Source of the DNA: Kamptonema formosum PCC 6407
GTDB lineage: Bacteria > Cyanobacteriota > Cyanobacteriia > Cyanobacteriales > Microcoleaceae
Direction: 5' to 3'
Assembly: GCF_000332155.1 (NCBI RefSeq)
Contig: NZ_KB235898.1
Coordinates: 470,409-534,408, forward strand
Length of the DNA: 64,000 nucleotides
Below, piece by piece: positions 55,549 to 64,000 of the stretch. The notes beneath the pieces were generated by a model. It saw nothing but the letters and a program-made list of their open reading frames with translations. It was not told where the DNA came from and did no database searches. How positions within the stretch are numbered: the stretch's first letter is position 1; each line of letters begins with the position of its first letter. Made by a program: the position numbers and the translations under genes.

Positions 55549-55614
55549 TAATTCAATAGTCAGATGTTCAGGATGATAACCATGATCTAAGAGGATTGTG
55601 ATTTTGGGAATATG
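55549..55614 (-). pseudogene. Short fragment of a second transposase
   Basis: The frame reads HIPKITILLDHGYHPEHLTI, then ELQ, similar to the LLDHGYHP segment of cyanobacterial IS5-type transposases. It is cut at the inverted end of the neighbouring IS remnant, suggesting that this element landed in an older one. Confidence 0.45.
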
Positions 55615-55651
55615 GTTCTTCCGTATTTAGCATACTAAATACGGAAGAACC
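55614..55651. other. Perfect 17-bp palindrome with four-base loop
   Basis: GGTTCTTCCGTATTTAG (55614-55630) is exactly complementary to 55635-55651 around CATA. There is no U-run, so a terminator is not the obvious reading. It sits between IS remnants and ccsA. The rest of 55652-55975 shows no gene. Confidence 0.85.
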
Positions 55652-55989
55652 GGAGTCCTAAGTAAAATGCAATTATTGAATTTGCCTTCCGACTTCTGTG
55701 ATAAGTCCTAGAACCGCCTTCTTGCTATCCTTCACCAACGCGATCGCAAAATTCATCTGCCCATTCTAAAGAATAGCTGAACCTTTGCCCCCTGATTGCG
55801 TGCCTTTCCAACTCGGACTAATAAGTGGGCTAAGCGATCGCAACTAGGCTGAGTATGTTGTTAGGATAATTCCCTAAAAAGCCCACAATCGCAGAAAATC
55901 CCTTTGTTCAACAACAAAAAGCCCCATTCCCCAGTAGGATCGATATGCTTAGGTATAGATACACTAAAACTTCATAGGAGAACTCTTTG

Positions 55990-57039
55990 ATGGATCTGGT
56001 TGCACTCCAGAACTCGCTGGATAATATCTCATTTGCCATTCTCTTCGCCACCATGCTGATTTACTGGGGAGGCGCAGCATTTCCTGGTATCCCCTATCTG
56101 TCAGCTTTAGGTACTGCGGGAATGGCGATCGCCAATCTTGCGATCGCAGCTTTGCTTGGGGCTCGCTGGCTAGAAGCCGGTTATTTCCCCTTAAGCAACC
56201 TTTACGAATCCCTATTTTTCTTAGTTTGGGGGATTACAGCCATCCACATCCTGGCTGAAAATATGAGCGGATCTCGCTTAGTCGGAGTAGCTACATCCCC
56301 CGTAGCAATGGCAATTTCAGCCTTTGCCACCCTCACTTTACCCGAAACCATGCAATCAGCGGAACCCCTAGTTCCCGCCCTCAAGTCAAACTGGCTGATG
56401 ATGCACGTTAGCGTGATGATGCTGAGTTATGCAACTTTAATGGTAGGCGCACTCCTAGCGATCGCCTTCCTGATCGTCACTCGCGGCCAAAACATCATAC
56501 TCACAGGTAGTTCTTTTGGAACCAACAGCAACCGCAACGGTGACAACCACCTCCAACGCCCTGAAAACCTCGTAATTCAACCACAAGATAATCTACTTAC
56601 TTCCCCTGCAACCACTGCAACCTCTAACAACAATGGTCACAGCAAAACCGCTGTCTTAGAATTAGTTGCAACCCAAACATCCCCCGTTTCAAAAACTGAA
56701 CTCCTCTCTCCTCAGCGCTTGAATTTAGCAGAAACTCTCGATAACATTAGCTATCGTATCATTGGTTTGGGATTTCCCCTACTTACCATTGGCATCATCG
56801 CCGGCGCAGTTTGGGCTAACGAAGCTTGGGGTTCCTACTGGAGTTGGGACCCGAAAGAAACTTGGGCACTAATCACTTGGTTAGTATTTGCCGCCTATTT
56901 GCACGCCCGCATCACTCGCGGATGGCAAGGACGAAAACCTGCAATTTTAGCAGCAACAGGATTTTTCGTAGTTTGGGTCTGCTATTTAGGAGTTAATCTA
57001 TTAGGAAAGGGCCTTCATTCTTACGGCTGGTTTTTCTAA
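55990..57039 (+). CDS. ccsA: System II cytochrome c biogenesis protein CcsA
   Basis: A 349-residue multi-pass membrane protein, starting at the ATG at 55990 with an AGGAG nine bases upstream. The C-terminal WWD-type domain [18 protein letters not shown], followed by LHARITRGW and [14 protein letters not shown], identifies the haem-handling CcsA/Ycf5 (called CcsB in some bacterial annotations). With Ccs1 it moves haem across the thylakoid membrane and attaches it to c-type cytochromes. A long variable Asn/Thr-rich loop lies at about 170-240. Confidence 0.93.
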   Translation: MDLVALQNSLDNISFAILFATMLIYWGGAAFPGIPYLSALGTAGMAIANLAIAALLGARWLEAGYFPLSNLYESLFFLVWGITAIHILAENMSGSRLVGVATSPVAMAISAFATLTLPETMQSAEPLVPALKSNWLMMHVSVMMLSYATLMVGALLAIAFLIVTRGQNIILTGSSFGTNSNRNGDNHLQRPENLVIQPQDNLLTSPATTATSNNNGHSKTAVLELVATQTSPVSKTELLSPQRLNLAETLDNISYRIIGLGFPLLTIGIIAGAVWANEAWGSYWSWDPKETWALITWLVFAAYLHARITRGWQGRKPAILAATGFFVVWVCYLGVNLLGKGLHSYGWFF

Positions 57040-57052
57040 TCAAAGTCATTGA

Positions 57053-57099
57053 AACCCGCGCAGGCGGGTTTAGTTTGTGTAGATGCGGTTTCAACCGCC
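57053..57099. repeat. Dispersed double-hairpin repeat, copy 4
   Basis: AACCCGCGCAGGCGGGTTTA, GTTTGTGTAG and GCGGTTTCAACCGC, directly after ccsA. Same structure as 54141-54252. Confidence 0.85.
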
Positions 57100-57155
57100 C
57101 AATAAACGCGGCCTTAACCGCCGACAAAATGAAATAATTACCAAGGACAATCAAC

Positions 57156-57560
57156 ATGAACAATACAGATAATTTGCTCAATAGCGACGATGTTTTATCT
57201 GCCAGTGCCAGCGCTTTAATGTTTCAATGCACGTTCAAAGTTAGCGAATTGATGACCATCTTACAGTCAAAAATATCCGACGAAGAATTGTTTATTGACG
57301 GCATAGAGTGCGAACTTTTAAGTCCTGGGCAAAACTGGAAAAAAGGAAAAGTTAGGTTGCGTTTAGAATTTACACCCGATACTTTAGAAGTAGAAGATAA
57401 CTCTTATAATGTAGGAGATGAAGAAGAGACTGTTCCCGGAGCAAATAACGGTTATCCAACTACAGATAATGGTCAGGGAAATTCAGAGCCAACTTACAAC
57501 GAGCTTCCTATATCCATGTATCCCGACGGCAACCCTGAAAGTGTAGGAATGTGGAGCTAA
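57156..57560 (+). CDS. KGK domain protein
   Basis: A 134-residue protein. The N-terminal part LLNSDDVLSASASALMFQCT and the WKKGKVRLRLEFTPD motif identify the cyanobacterial KGK family, of unknown function. The C-terminal 50 residues are acidic and low-complexity (EVEDNSYNVGDEEET). It lies between ccsA and valS. Confidence 0.82.
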   Translation: MNNTDNLLNSDDVLSASASALMFQCTFKVSELMTILQSKISDEELFIDGIECELLSPGQNWKKGKVRLRLEFTPDTLEVEDNSYNVGDEEETVPGANNGYPTTDNGQGNSEPTYNELPISMYPDGNPESVGMWS

Positions 57561-57608
57561 ATATTGGTAATTGTTAGTTGTTAGTTGTGAGTTGTAGAAC
57601 AAGGAACC

Positions 57609-57699
57609 CAGAAACCGGGTTTTTTACGAAAATACTTCGTTCCCGCCCACAGATTCCATAAAAACCCGGTTTGTTTCTCTGCTCATAGCGCATAAATCC
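57609..57699. repeat. Dispersed repeat related to 49818-49945
   Basis: Carries AGAAACCGGGTTTTTTACG, GAAAATACTTCG and the inverted AAAACCCGGTTTGTTTCT. It is followed by a TACCAACTACCAATTA-type tandem array reaching the valS start at 57804. Confidence 0.7.
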
Positions 57700-57803
57700 T
57701 GAATAAGCAATTACCAATTACCAACTACCAACTACCAATTACCAACTACCAATTACTAACAACTAACAACCAACAACCAACAACTAACAATTACCAATTA
57801 CCA

Positions 57804-60542
57804 ATGACCCCCAACCTACCCCCTCAATACGATCCCTTCGCCACCGAAGCTAAGTGGCAAAAATATTGGGAAGACCACCAAATTTTTAAAGCCGACCCCG
57901 AAAAAGGTGGCGAACCTTATTGCATCATTATCCCACCTCCAAACGTCACCGGCAGCCTCCACATGGGCCACGCTTTCAATAACTCCTTAATTGATGCACT
58001 AATTCGCTATCACCGCATGAAAGGCGATAATACCCTTTGTCTCCCCGGTACGGATCACGCCAGCATCGCAGTTCAAACTATCCTCGAAAAACAACTCAAA
58101 GCTGAAGGCAAAACTCGCTACGATTTAGGCCGCGAGAAATTCCTAGAAAAAGCTTGGCAATGGAGAGCAGAATCCGGCGGTACAATAGTTAATCAACTGC
58201 GACGGCTGGGATTGTCCGCCGATTGGTCGCGGGAACGCTTCACAATGGATGAAGGCTTATCAAAGGCAGTATTAGAAGCTTTTATTCGACTCTATGAAGA
58301 AGGGCTAATTTATCGCGGTAATTATTTAGTTAACTGGTGTCCCGCCAGTCAGTCAGCCGTATCAGATTTAGAAGTAGAAAATAAAGAAGTTAACGGTAAT
58401 TTATGGCATTTCCGCTATCCTCTTACTGATGGTAGCGGCTATGTGGAAGTAGCGACAACTCGACCCGAAACAATGTTAGGTGATACCGGAGTTGCAGTTA
58501 ATCCTAATGATGACCGCTACAAACATTTAATTGGCAAAACTATAACTCTGCCAATTATGAATCGCCAAATCCCTATTTTTGCCGATGAATTAGTCGATCC
58601 AACCTTCGGGACTGGTTGCGTGAAAGTCACTCCCGCCCACGATCCTAATGACTTTGAAATGGGTCAACGTCATGGGTTGCCGTTTATTAATATTATGAAT
58701 AAAGACGGTAGCTTAAATGAAAATGCAGGCCCGTTCCAAGGACAAGACAGATTTGCCGCCAGAAGGAATGTTGTTAAACAGCTAGAAACTGATGGTTTTC
58801 TGGTAAAAATTGAGGAGTATAAGCATAAGGTTCCTTATAGCGATCGCGGTAAAGTTCCAGTTGAACCCCTCCTGTCAACTCAGTGGTTTGTCAAGATTCA
58901 ACCGCTGTCTGAAACTGCTTTAGAATTTCTGGATAAAGAAAATCAACCAGAGTTTATACCTGCACGTTGGACAAAAGTTTATCGCGATTGGCTAGTTAAA
59001 ATTAAGGATTGGTGTATCTCGCGGCAATTATGGTGGGGACATCAAATTCCTGCTTGGTATGCTATCAGCGAAACTGGCGGAGAAATTACTGATTCTACAC
59101 CTTTTGTGGTTGCTAGAAATCAAGCGGAAGCAGAAGAAAAAGCTCAAGCAAAATTCGGGGAAAATGTCAAGATCGAACAAGATCCAGATGTGTTGGATAC
59201 TTGGTTTTCATCGGGACTATGGCCGTTTTCGACAATGGGATGGCCGGAGGAAACACAGGATTTAGCAAGATATTACCCCAACACTACTTTATCAACTGGT
59301 TTTGATATCATCTTTTTCTGGGTTGCCAGAATGACGATGATGGCGGGACATTTTACGGGTAAAATGCCATTTAAAACTGTTTATATTCACGGTTTGATGT
59401 TAGATGAAAATGGCAAGAAACAAGCAAAAACTGCTGGTAATGGCATCGATCCGCTGATTTTAATTAATAAGTACGGTACTGATGCTTTGCGTTATGCCTT
59501 AATGCGAGAAACGGCGGGTGCGGGTCAAGATGTACGCCTGGATTACAATCGCAAAACTCAGGAGTCGGCGACTGTGGAAGCGTCGCGTAATTTCACTAAT
59601 AAGATGTGGAATGCGGCCCGGTTTGTGATGATCAGTTTAGAAGGGAAGACACCGCAACAATTGGGTGCACCTGTAGAGGGTTTAGAATTGTGCGATGGTT
59701 GGATTCTTTCTCGCTATCATCAAACTGTAGAAGCAACTCGCAACTATATCGAGAATTACGGTTTGGGAGAAGCTGCTAAGGGACTTTACGAGTTTATTTG
59801 GGGTGATTTTTGCGACTGGTACATTGAGTTAGTTAAGTCTCGCTTGCTACCCGATGCCGATCCTACCTCAAAGCAAGTTGTGCAGCAAACTTTAGCTTAT
59901 GTACTGGAAGGGATTTTAAAATTATTACATCCTTTCATGCCCCATATTACTGAGGAAATTTGGCATACTCTCACTCAAAAAGGTGAAGAAGAATGTCTCG
60001 CTTTGCAAGCTTATCCAGAGGCGGATAAATCTCTAATTGATGCTGAATTAGAACAGCACTTTGAGTTGTTATTTGGTACAATTAGAACAATTCGTAACTT
60101 ACGAGCGGATTCTGACATTAAACCCAGCGTTAAAGTGACAGTAATTCTGCAAAGCGAAAGCGAGAAGGAACGCCAAATCTTGACAGTAACAGAATCGTAC
60201 ATTCAAGATTTAGCTAAGGTTGAAAACTTGACTATTACTCGGAGTTTAGATCCTAATTCTCCGCTGCTTAAGGGGGGCGATGGTGGATCTATTGCGGGAG
60301 TTGTAGGGACTGTGCAAGTAATAATTCCTCTAGCGGGAGTGGTAGATATTGCAGCTTTACGCGCTAAATTAGAGAAGAAACTTGGCAAAGTGGAAGCGGA
60401 AGCAAAATCTATTTCTGCACGTTTGAATAATCCTAAGTTTGTAGAAAAAGCTACTTTAGAAGTTGTTCAAGGTGCGAAAGATGCTTTAGCTGAAGCGGAG
60501 AAACAGGCGGAAATTTTGCGCGATCGCATAAATCAATTTTAA
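57804..60542 (+). CDS. valS: Valyl-tRNA synthetase with altered KMSKS loop
   Basis: A 912-residue class Ia synthetase that charges tRNA-Val. Order: HIGH-type motif ([13 protein letters not shown]53-H56), CP1 editing domain (with [15 protein letters not shown]), catalytic second half, anticodon-binding helical domain, and the C-terminal coiled coil typical of ValRS ([20 protein letters not shown]). The signature loop, normally KMSKS, reads K539-Q-A-K-T543 in [17 protein letters not shown]. Both Lys are kept but Met and both Ser are lost. A Gly-rich [13 protein letters not shown] segment lies near residue 820. No second valS is in this window. Confidence 0.95.
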   Translation: MTPNLPPQYDPFATEAKWQKYWEDHQIFKADPEKGGEPYCIIIPPPNVTGSLHMGHAFNNSLIDALIRYHRMKGDNTLCLPGTDHASIAVQTILEKQLKAEGKTRYDLGREKFLEKAWQWRAESGGTIVNQLRRLGLSADWSRERFTMDEGLSKAVLEAFIRLYEEGLIYRGNYLVNWCPASQSAVSDLEVENKEVNGNLWHFRYPLTDGSGYVEVATTRPETMLGDTGVAVNPNDDRYKHLIGKTITLPIMNRQIPIFADELVDPTFGTGCVKVTPAHDPNDFEMGQRHGLPFINIMNKDGSLNENAGPFQGQDRFAARRNVVKQLETDGFLVKIEEYKHKVPYSDRGKVPVEPLLSTQWFVKIQPLSETALEFLDKENQPEFIPARWTKVYRDWLVKIKDWCISRQLWWGHQIPAWYAISETGGEITDSTPFVVARNQAEAEEKAQAKFGENVKIEQDPDVLDTWFSSGLWPFSTMGWPEETQDLARYYPNTTLSTGFDIIFFWVARMTMMAGHFTGKMPFKTVYIHGLMLDENGKKQAKTAGNGIDPLILINKYGTDALRYALMRETAGAGQDVRLDYNRKTQESATVEASRNFTNKMWNAARFVMISLEGKTPQQLGAPVEGLELCDGWILSRYHQTVEATRNYIENYGLGEAAKGLYEFIWGDFCDWYIELVKSRLLPDADPTSKQVVQQTLAYVLEGILKLLHPFMPHITEEIWHTLTQKGEEECLALQAYPEADKSLIDAELEQHFELLFGTIRTIRNLRADSDIKPSVKVTVILQSESEKERQILTVTESYIQDLAKVENLTITRSLDPNSPLLKGGDGGSIAGVVGTVQVIIPLAGVVDIAALRAKLEKKLGKVEAEAKSISARLNNPKFVEKATLEVVQGAKDALAEAEKQAEILRDRINQF

Positions 60543-60545
60543 ACC

Positions 60546-60594
60546 GTAGCGCCGCCCTTTGGCAATAAAATTACCGCCCAGAGGGCGGCGTTAC
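60546..60594. repeat. TAACGCCGCC-family hairpin after valS
   Basis: GTAGCGCCGCCCTTTGG and CCGCCCAGAGGGCGGCGTTAC form an imperfect stem just after the valS stop; it may also serve as a terminator. Other copies: 9246-9269, 28269-28291 and 48486-48535. Confidence 0.78.
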
Positions 60595-60631
60595 GAATAG
60601 CTAAGTCCTAATAATTGGCAGAAAAATAGCT

Positions 60632-61108
60632 ATGTTACACTTAGCTCAAGTAGAAAAGGAAAAAATTTTAGGACAAATAGCTTTAAGATTACTGGCTTGC
60701 CAACAACCGGACAATACTTGGGCTATTCTTGGGGAAAAAAATGTTTTCCTTACTATAGATACAATTCTCAACTCAAGTTTTAACTACACCTTCAATGAAG
60801 GCATATTAGTGTTAGTAGAGATTACAGAGCATCAGGAAATTTCAAGTATTAAAGACGCAACAGAATGGGTACTTAAACTCGTACAGCAATATTTAACTAA
60901 AGGAATTACGCCAGATTTTTTACAGCAAGAATGTGAAAAAGCCGAACAGTGCAGACAGATTTTAACATTACAAAGCCAAGAATTATCGCGCCGCGCTATA
61001 GAAATAGAAGCACGGCGGGAACAGATTCAAACCTTAGAAGAAAAACTCCATCGTGAGAAACAGCTTTTGGAAATGATGGCTGCCAAATTAAAAGCACAAC
61101 CCAATTAA
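60632..61108 (+). CDS. Conserved cyanobacterial coiled-coil protein
   Basis: A 158-residue soluble protein of unknown function. The N-terminal half (MLHLAQVEKEKILGQIALRL, GILVLVEITEHQEISSIKDA, ATEWVLKLVQQYLTKGITPDFLQ) resembles a small cyanobacterial family; residues about 112-155 form a coiled coil (ELSRRAIEIEARREQIQTLE). No membrane segment. Assigned as a real gene from codon pattern and family likeness. Confidence 0.7.
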   Translation: MLHLAQVEKEKILGQIALRLLACQQPDNTWAILGEKNVFLTIDTILNSSFNYTFNEGILVLVEITEHQEISSIKDATEWVLKLVQQYLTKGITPDFLQQECEKAEQCRQILTLQSQELSRRAIEIEARREQIQTLEEKLHREKQLLEMMAAKLKAQPN

Positions 61109-61186
61109 TAGTAAGATTGTACTTCTGGACAAGACTTCCATACAATGCTATAATCTAAGATAGATTGAATCCGGGAATAAAGACTT

Positions 61187-61291
61187 ATGAACATCACCTT
61201 AAAACCCGAACAAGCCGAGTTAATCCCACAAAAACTCAACAGTGGTAAATACCATAATGCTGAAGAAGTAATTGCCGAAGCATTCCAATAG
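61187..61291 (+). pseudogene. Truncated ParD-like antitoxin
   Basis: A 34-residue frame MNITLKPEQAELIPQKLNSG then KYHNAEEVIAEAFQ and a stop. This is the N-terminal ribbon-helix-helix of ParD-type antitoxins; full proteins continue with LLEER and a toxin-binding tail. No ParE-like toxin follows. Likely a remnant, though the DNA-binding domain alone could still bind its operator. Confidence 0.7.
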
Positions 61292-61535
61292 CCTTTGAGC
61301 TCAACTAGTCTTCCAGTGGCAGCGATCGCAACGTCACAGATCGGTCGGTTTCCTGTCCGAACTCCTGATATTTTTGAGATAGGAAACGTCTATAACAACA
61401 CAGGCTGCCTATCTTTACTTTACCACAACCTTGCTCAATCTTTACCCGGCATGGGTTTCGGGAGGGTTGTCACCCTCCCCCAGGTTCAAATCAATAACCC
61501 TCTAAAATTCGTAAATTTCCAATATAATAAACATC

Positions 61536-63110
61536 ATGGAAAACCGAGTTCTCTACGTTCGTCTCCCTTGCAATCCCATTTTCCCAATTGGAGTTGTCTA
61601 CCTCTCGGATCATGTTCACAAGCTGTTTCCAGACGTGAAACAGAAGATTTTCGATCTGGGTGCAGTGCCTCCTTTAGACTTTAATAGCGCCTTAGATGCT
61701 TGCGTAGATGAATTTCAGCCAACATTGCTAGTTTTCTCCTGGCGAGATATTCAGATTTACGCACCAGTTGGCGGTAGAGGCGGGAACCCGCTTCAGAATG
61801 CCTTTGAGTTTTATTATGCTAAAAATCCTTTGATTAAGATGCGAGGCGCATTAGGGGGACTGCGATTAGCGACTTCCTACTATGCGGAACTTTGGCGCAA
61901 TTTGGGGTTAATTAAACGGGGGTTGAAACGCGCCCAAAAATATCATCCCGAAGCACGTTTAGTGGTGGGTGGTGGTGCTGTAAGCGTGTTTTATGAGCAA
62001 TTGGGCCGGAGTTTACCAGCAGGAACAATTGTCTCCGTAGGTGAGGGAGAGGCGCTGTTAGAGAAATTGTTGCGGGGTGAGGATCTTAGTAACGAACGGT
62101 GTTATATTGTTGGCGAAACTACGCCGCGCGATCGCTTAATTCACGAAAAGCCAGCCAATATTGAAAAAACCGCTTGTAATTACGATTACATTGAAACCAT
62201 CTGGCCGGAATTACAGTATTACTTTCAAGACCAAGATTTCTACGTTGGCGTACAAACTAAACGCGGCTGTCCTCATAATTGCTGCTACTGCATTTATACA
62301 GTAATTGAAGGTAAACAAGTGCGGATTAATCCTGCGGATGAAGTAGTTGCAGAAATGCGGCAACTATACGATCGCGGCATTCGTAATTTCTGGTTTACCG
62401 ACGCTCAATTTATCCCCGCACGTAAATACATCGATGATGCTGTTGAGTTATTGCAGAAAATCCTTGATGCTGGGATGACTGATATTCACTGGGCCGCTTA
62501 TATTCGCGCAGATAACTTAACGCCGCAGTTGTGCGAATTAATGGCAAAAACGGGGATGAATTACTTTGAAATTGGCATTACTAGCGGTTCCCAGGAACTC
62601 GTTAGGAAGATGCGAATGGGTTATAATTTGCGTGTAGTTTTGGAAAATTGCCGCGATTTGAAGGCGGCTGGTTTTAACGATTTGGTTTCGGTGAATTACT
62701 CATTTAATGTGATTGATGAAACCTTTGATACGATTCGCCAAACTATTGCCTATCATCGGGAATTAGAACGGATTTTTGGCGCTGATAAGGTGGAACCTGC
62801 AATTTTCTTTATTGGGTTGCAGCCTCATACTATTTTAGAAGAGTATGCGTTTAAGAAAGATATTCTCAAACCTGGTTACGATCCAATGAGTTTAATGCCT
62901 TGGAATGCCAGGAAGTTGTTGTGGAATCCTGAACCTTTGGGTTCATTTTTTGGGCAAGTTTGTTTAGATGCTTGGCAAAGAAATTCTAATGATTTTGGCC
63001 GCGAAGTGATGGCAATTTTAGAGGAAAAATTAGGATGTGCTGATTTGGAAGAAGCGTTAAGTGCGCCTGTGGAAGTGAAGGAGAAAAAGTTAGTAACAGT
63101 TAACGGTTAA
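61536..63110 (+). CDS. B12-binding-type radical SAM protein (PSII high-light acclimation type)
   Basis: A 524-residue protein. The N-terminal part (VRLPCNPIFPIGVVYLSDHV) resembles a cobalamin-binding-like domain as in BchE-type radical SAM enzymes; the [4Fe-4S] site is C245-x3-C249-x2-C252 in RGCPHNCCYC, followed by WFTDAQFIPARKY and FEIGITSGSQELVRKMRMGY. From memory this matches the cyanobacterial radical SAM family named for PSII acclimation to high light. Reaction unknown. It is next to clpX in opposite orientation. Confidence 0.85.
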   Translation: MENRVLYVRLPCNPIFPIGVVYLSDHVHKLFPDVKQKIFDLGAVPPLDFNSALDACVDEFQPTLLVFSWRDIQIYAPVGGRGGNPLQNAFEFYYAKNPLIKMRGALGGLRLATSYYAELWRNLGLIKRGLKRAQKYHPEARLVVGGGAVSVFYEQLGRSLPAGTIVSVGEGEALLEKLLRGEDLSNERCYIVGETTPRDRLIHEKPANIEKTACNYDYIETIWPELQYYFQDQDFYVGVQTKRGCPHNCCYCIYTVIEGKQVRINPADEVVAEMRQLYDRGIRNFWFTDAQFIPARKYIDDAVELLQKILDAGMTDIHWAAYIRADNLTPQLCELMAKTGMNYFEIGITSGSQELVRKMRMGYNLRVVLENCRDLKAAGFNDLVSVNYSFNVIDETFDTIRQTIAYHRELERIFGADKVEPAIFFIGLQPHTILEEYAFKKDILKPGYDPMSLMPWNARKLLWNPEPLGSFFGQVCLDAWQRNSNDFGREVMAILEEKLGCADLEEALSAPVEVKEKKLVTVNG

Positions 63111-63131
63111 CCGTTAACTGTTAACTAACAA

Positions 63132-64000
63132 TTAAGCAGTTTCGTGCTGTTTTCGCCAAGCGGGATGCCATAACAACTCCGCAGTCGATCGCTTCTCCAC
63201 CATTTCCTTAGTGATAGTACATCGAGCCACATCCTTGCGGGAAGGTAACTCGTACATCACATCCAGCATCAACTCTTCCAAGATGCTGCGGAGAGCCCGC
63301 GCACCAGTTTTGCGACGATAGGCCTCCTGTGCGATCGCCTTCAGCGCATCCCCTTGAAATTCTAACTGCACATTGTCCATCTTCAGCAGCTTTTGATATT
63401 GCTTAACCAGCGCATTTTTGGGCTCAGTTAATATCTCCATCAAAGCCGCCTCGTCTAAGGGCGAAATCACCGTCACAACAGGCATCCGTCCCACAAACTC
63501 AGGAATTAAGCCAAACTTCACTAAGTCATCAGGTTGTGCGTGTTGCAAAATATCTGCTGCACGTTTATCCTTTGCCGGAATACCATTAGCTATACCTTCC
63601 GCTTCTTGGGGCTGAATAAAGCCCAAAGATTTCTTACCAAGACGCTGTTCAACTATTTTTTCCAAACCAACAAAAGCACCGCCACAGATAAATAGAATTT
63701 TGCTAGTGTCAAGTTGAATAAAATCTTGGTAAGGATGCTTGCGGCCACCTTGAGGGGGGACATTTACTACCGTTCCTTCTAATATTTTCAGCAAAGCTTG
63801 CTGTACGCCTTCGCCGGAAACATCGCGCGTGATCGAAGTGTTTTCGCTTTTACGGGCAATCTTGTCAATTTCATCAATGTAAATGATACCGCGTTGGGCA
63901 GTTTCTACATCAAAGTCTGCCACTTGTAGCAGTCTGAGTAAGATATTTTCCACATCATCACCGACATAGCCGGCTTCAGTCAGCGTCGTTGCATCCGCTA
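63132..64000 (-). CDS. clpX: ATP-dependent Clp protease ATP-binding subunit ClpX (5' part outside window)
   Basis: The 3' 289 codons of clp[21 protein letters not shown], the Walker B region [17 protein letters not shown], sensor and arginine-finger segments ([32 protein letters not shown]), and the C-terminal small domain ([20 protein letters not shown]). ClpX unfolds substrates for ClpP. The N-terminal zinc domain and Walker A lie beyond base 64000. The frame is open to the window edge. Confidence 0.96.
   Translation of the reverse strand, partial: ADATTLTEAGYVGDDVENILLRLLQVADFDVETAQRGIIYIDEIDKIARKSENTSITRDVSGEGVQQALLKILEGTVVNVPPQGGRKHPYQDFIQLDTSKILFICGGAFVGLEKIVEQRLGKKSLGFIQPQEAEGIANGIPAKDKRAADILQHAQPDDLVKFGLIPEFVGRMPVVTVISPLDEAALMEILTEPKNALVKQYQKLLKMDNVQLEFQGDALKAIAQEAYRRKTGARALRSILEELMLDVMYELPSRKDVARCTITKEMVEKRSTAELLWHPAWRKQHETA

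Noticed and set aside
61295-61684. 129-codon frame overlapping the start of the radical SAM gene
   Set aside because: It overlaps the well-supported gene in another frame and has no recognised domain.

Overview
The window is chromosomal DNA of a cyanobacterium, most likely a filamentous, non-model one of the Oscillatoria/Microcoleus type. The evidence is psbX next to ycf66, a high-light-inducible protein, a rbpA-rpsU pair, many cyanobacteria-only families (DUF1815, DUF2839, DUF3318, KGK, Ycf66), very frequent HIP1 octamers (GCGATCGC), and abundant short tandem repeats between genes. The order-level guess is inference from repeat style and gene content.

Layout. 0-9.3 kb: a 5'-complete but window-truncated cyclophilin/RTX protein, an exported peroxiredoxin, tyrA, then three paralogous pentapeptide-repeat genes interrupted by a zeta-toxin-like kinase and a small overlapping gene. 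9.3-18.9 kb: a DinG-like protein carrying an expanded repeat tract, a 1504-residue hybrid histidine kinase, small cyanobacterial families, an alpha/beta hydrolase and recA. 19-25 kb: a RelE-type toxin/antitoxin pair, murF, an unknown conserved gene, rbpA and rpsU. 25-33.4 kb: a dynamin-like GTPase and a polysaccharide region (WcaI-like glycosyltransferase, STAS-sugar transferase fusion with an anti-sigma-type kinase, polysaccharide deacetylase, acyltransferase). 33.4-37.6 kb: a small island with an IS630-family element, antitoxin/protease and DUF433/PIN pairs, remnants of a radical SAM gene and a STAND gene, a Uma2 gene and a MITE. 37.6-49.8 kb: spermidine-synthase-like protein, a possible carboxysome chaperone, ABC exporter, rtcB, accC, YggT, psbX, ycf66, a peroxiredoxin-2OG oxygenase fusion and tRNA-Leu. 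50-64 kb: a Deg-type protease and a PPC paralogue, hli, sdhB, radC, tRNA-Val, insertion-sequence remnants, ccsA, valS, a radical SAM/B12-type protein and the 3' part of clpX.

The most unusual content is the non-coding layer. At least six dispersed repeat families occur here. One is a composite element (a TATAGCAACC-type head, a polypyrimidine array, and usually a CCCCTAG array) seen about six times; arrays of the same type also sit inside two reading frames. Several MITE-like elements with TA-flanked inverted repeats are present, one immediately 5' of a Uma2 gene. Among proteins, the notable points are a valyl-tRNA synthetase whose KMSKS loop reads KQAKT, a receiver domain with Asn in place of the phospho-accepting Asp, a STAS-sugar transferase fusion beside its likely partner-switch kinase, and a peroxiredoxin-like/prolyl-hydroxylase fusion. 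No CRISPR array was seen and no complete novel defence system was identified.
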